From DASXMR01 sp036495525 (GTDB taxonomy: Bacteria > Actinomycetota > Actinomycetes > Streptosporangiales > Streptosporangiaceae): a DNA stretch of 5,514 nt. The translations under genes and the position numbers were made by a program. Below the pieces are notes generated by a model. That model saw only the letters and a list, made by a program, of their open reading frames with translations. It was not told the origin of the DNA and searched no databases. The DNA is taken from positions 1-5,514 of the forward strand of contig DASXMR010000147.1 in assembly GCA_036495525.1 (NCBI GenBank). Reading direction: 5' to 3'. This document shows, one piece after another, positions 5,109 to 5,514 of the stretch. Each line of letters starts with the position of its first letter. Positions within the stretch are counted from its first letter, which is position 1.

Positions 5109-5514
<406 letters not shown>

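Overview
This window is GC-rich chromosomal DNA with strong G/C bias at third codon positions and frequent GTG starts. It ends in the first ~400 nt of a 16S rRNA gene whose sequence is clearly actinobacterial. Examples are the 27F site, the 'gacgccgcgtgggggatga' stretch, and a GAGAACTCAACAGCGTGC-type antitermination box in the leader. Together these point to a filamentous-type actinomycete. An affinity to the Streptosporangiales/Frankia side is my impression from the 16S and was not computed.

Layout, all on the + strand. (1) 2-262 is the C-terminal end of a class III (CaiB/BaiF) CoA-transferase. (2) 263-508 is a gap with a weak hairpin and the argH ribosome-binding site. (3) 509-2080 is argH (argininosuccinate lyase), with an unusual N-terminal tail of five seven-residue PEPGQ-type repeats. 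(4) 2077-2949 is an alkyladenine/3-methyladenine DNA glycosylase (AAG/MPG family), joined to argH by an ATGA overlap and carrying a large low-complexity insertion. (5) 2991-4307 is tyrS (tyrosyl-tRNA synthetase) with a GTG start 41 nt after the glycosylase. (6) 4308-4828 is non-coding. It begins with GC-rich hairpins that probably end the tyrS transcript, then has a three-arm inverted repeat with two mutually exclusive foldings, then a first rrn promoter. (7) 4829-5108 holds the second, better rrn promoter and a structured rRNA leader with an antitermination box. (8) 5109-5514 is the 5' part of 16S rRNA.

argH, the glycosylase and tyrS look like one transcription unit: last step of arginine synthesis, alkylation repair, and tyrosine charging. 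It runs directly into the control region of an rRNA operon on the same strand. The protein genes are ordinary housekeeping families. What is unusual is the set of low-complexity expansions in these enzymes and the dense secondary structure in the tyrS-16S gap. I see no mobile element, CRISPR array, tRNA or defence system. I do not see convincing evidence for a wholly new biological system. The best candidate for undescribed regulation is the switch-like inverted repeat at 4473-4556.
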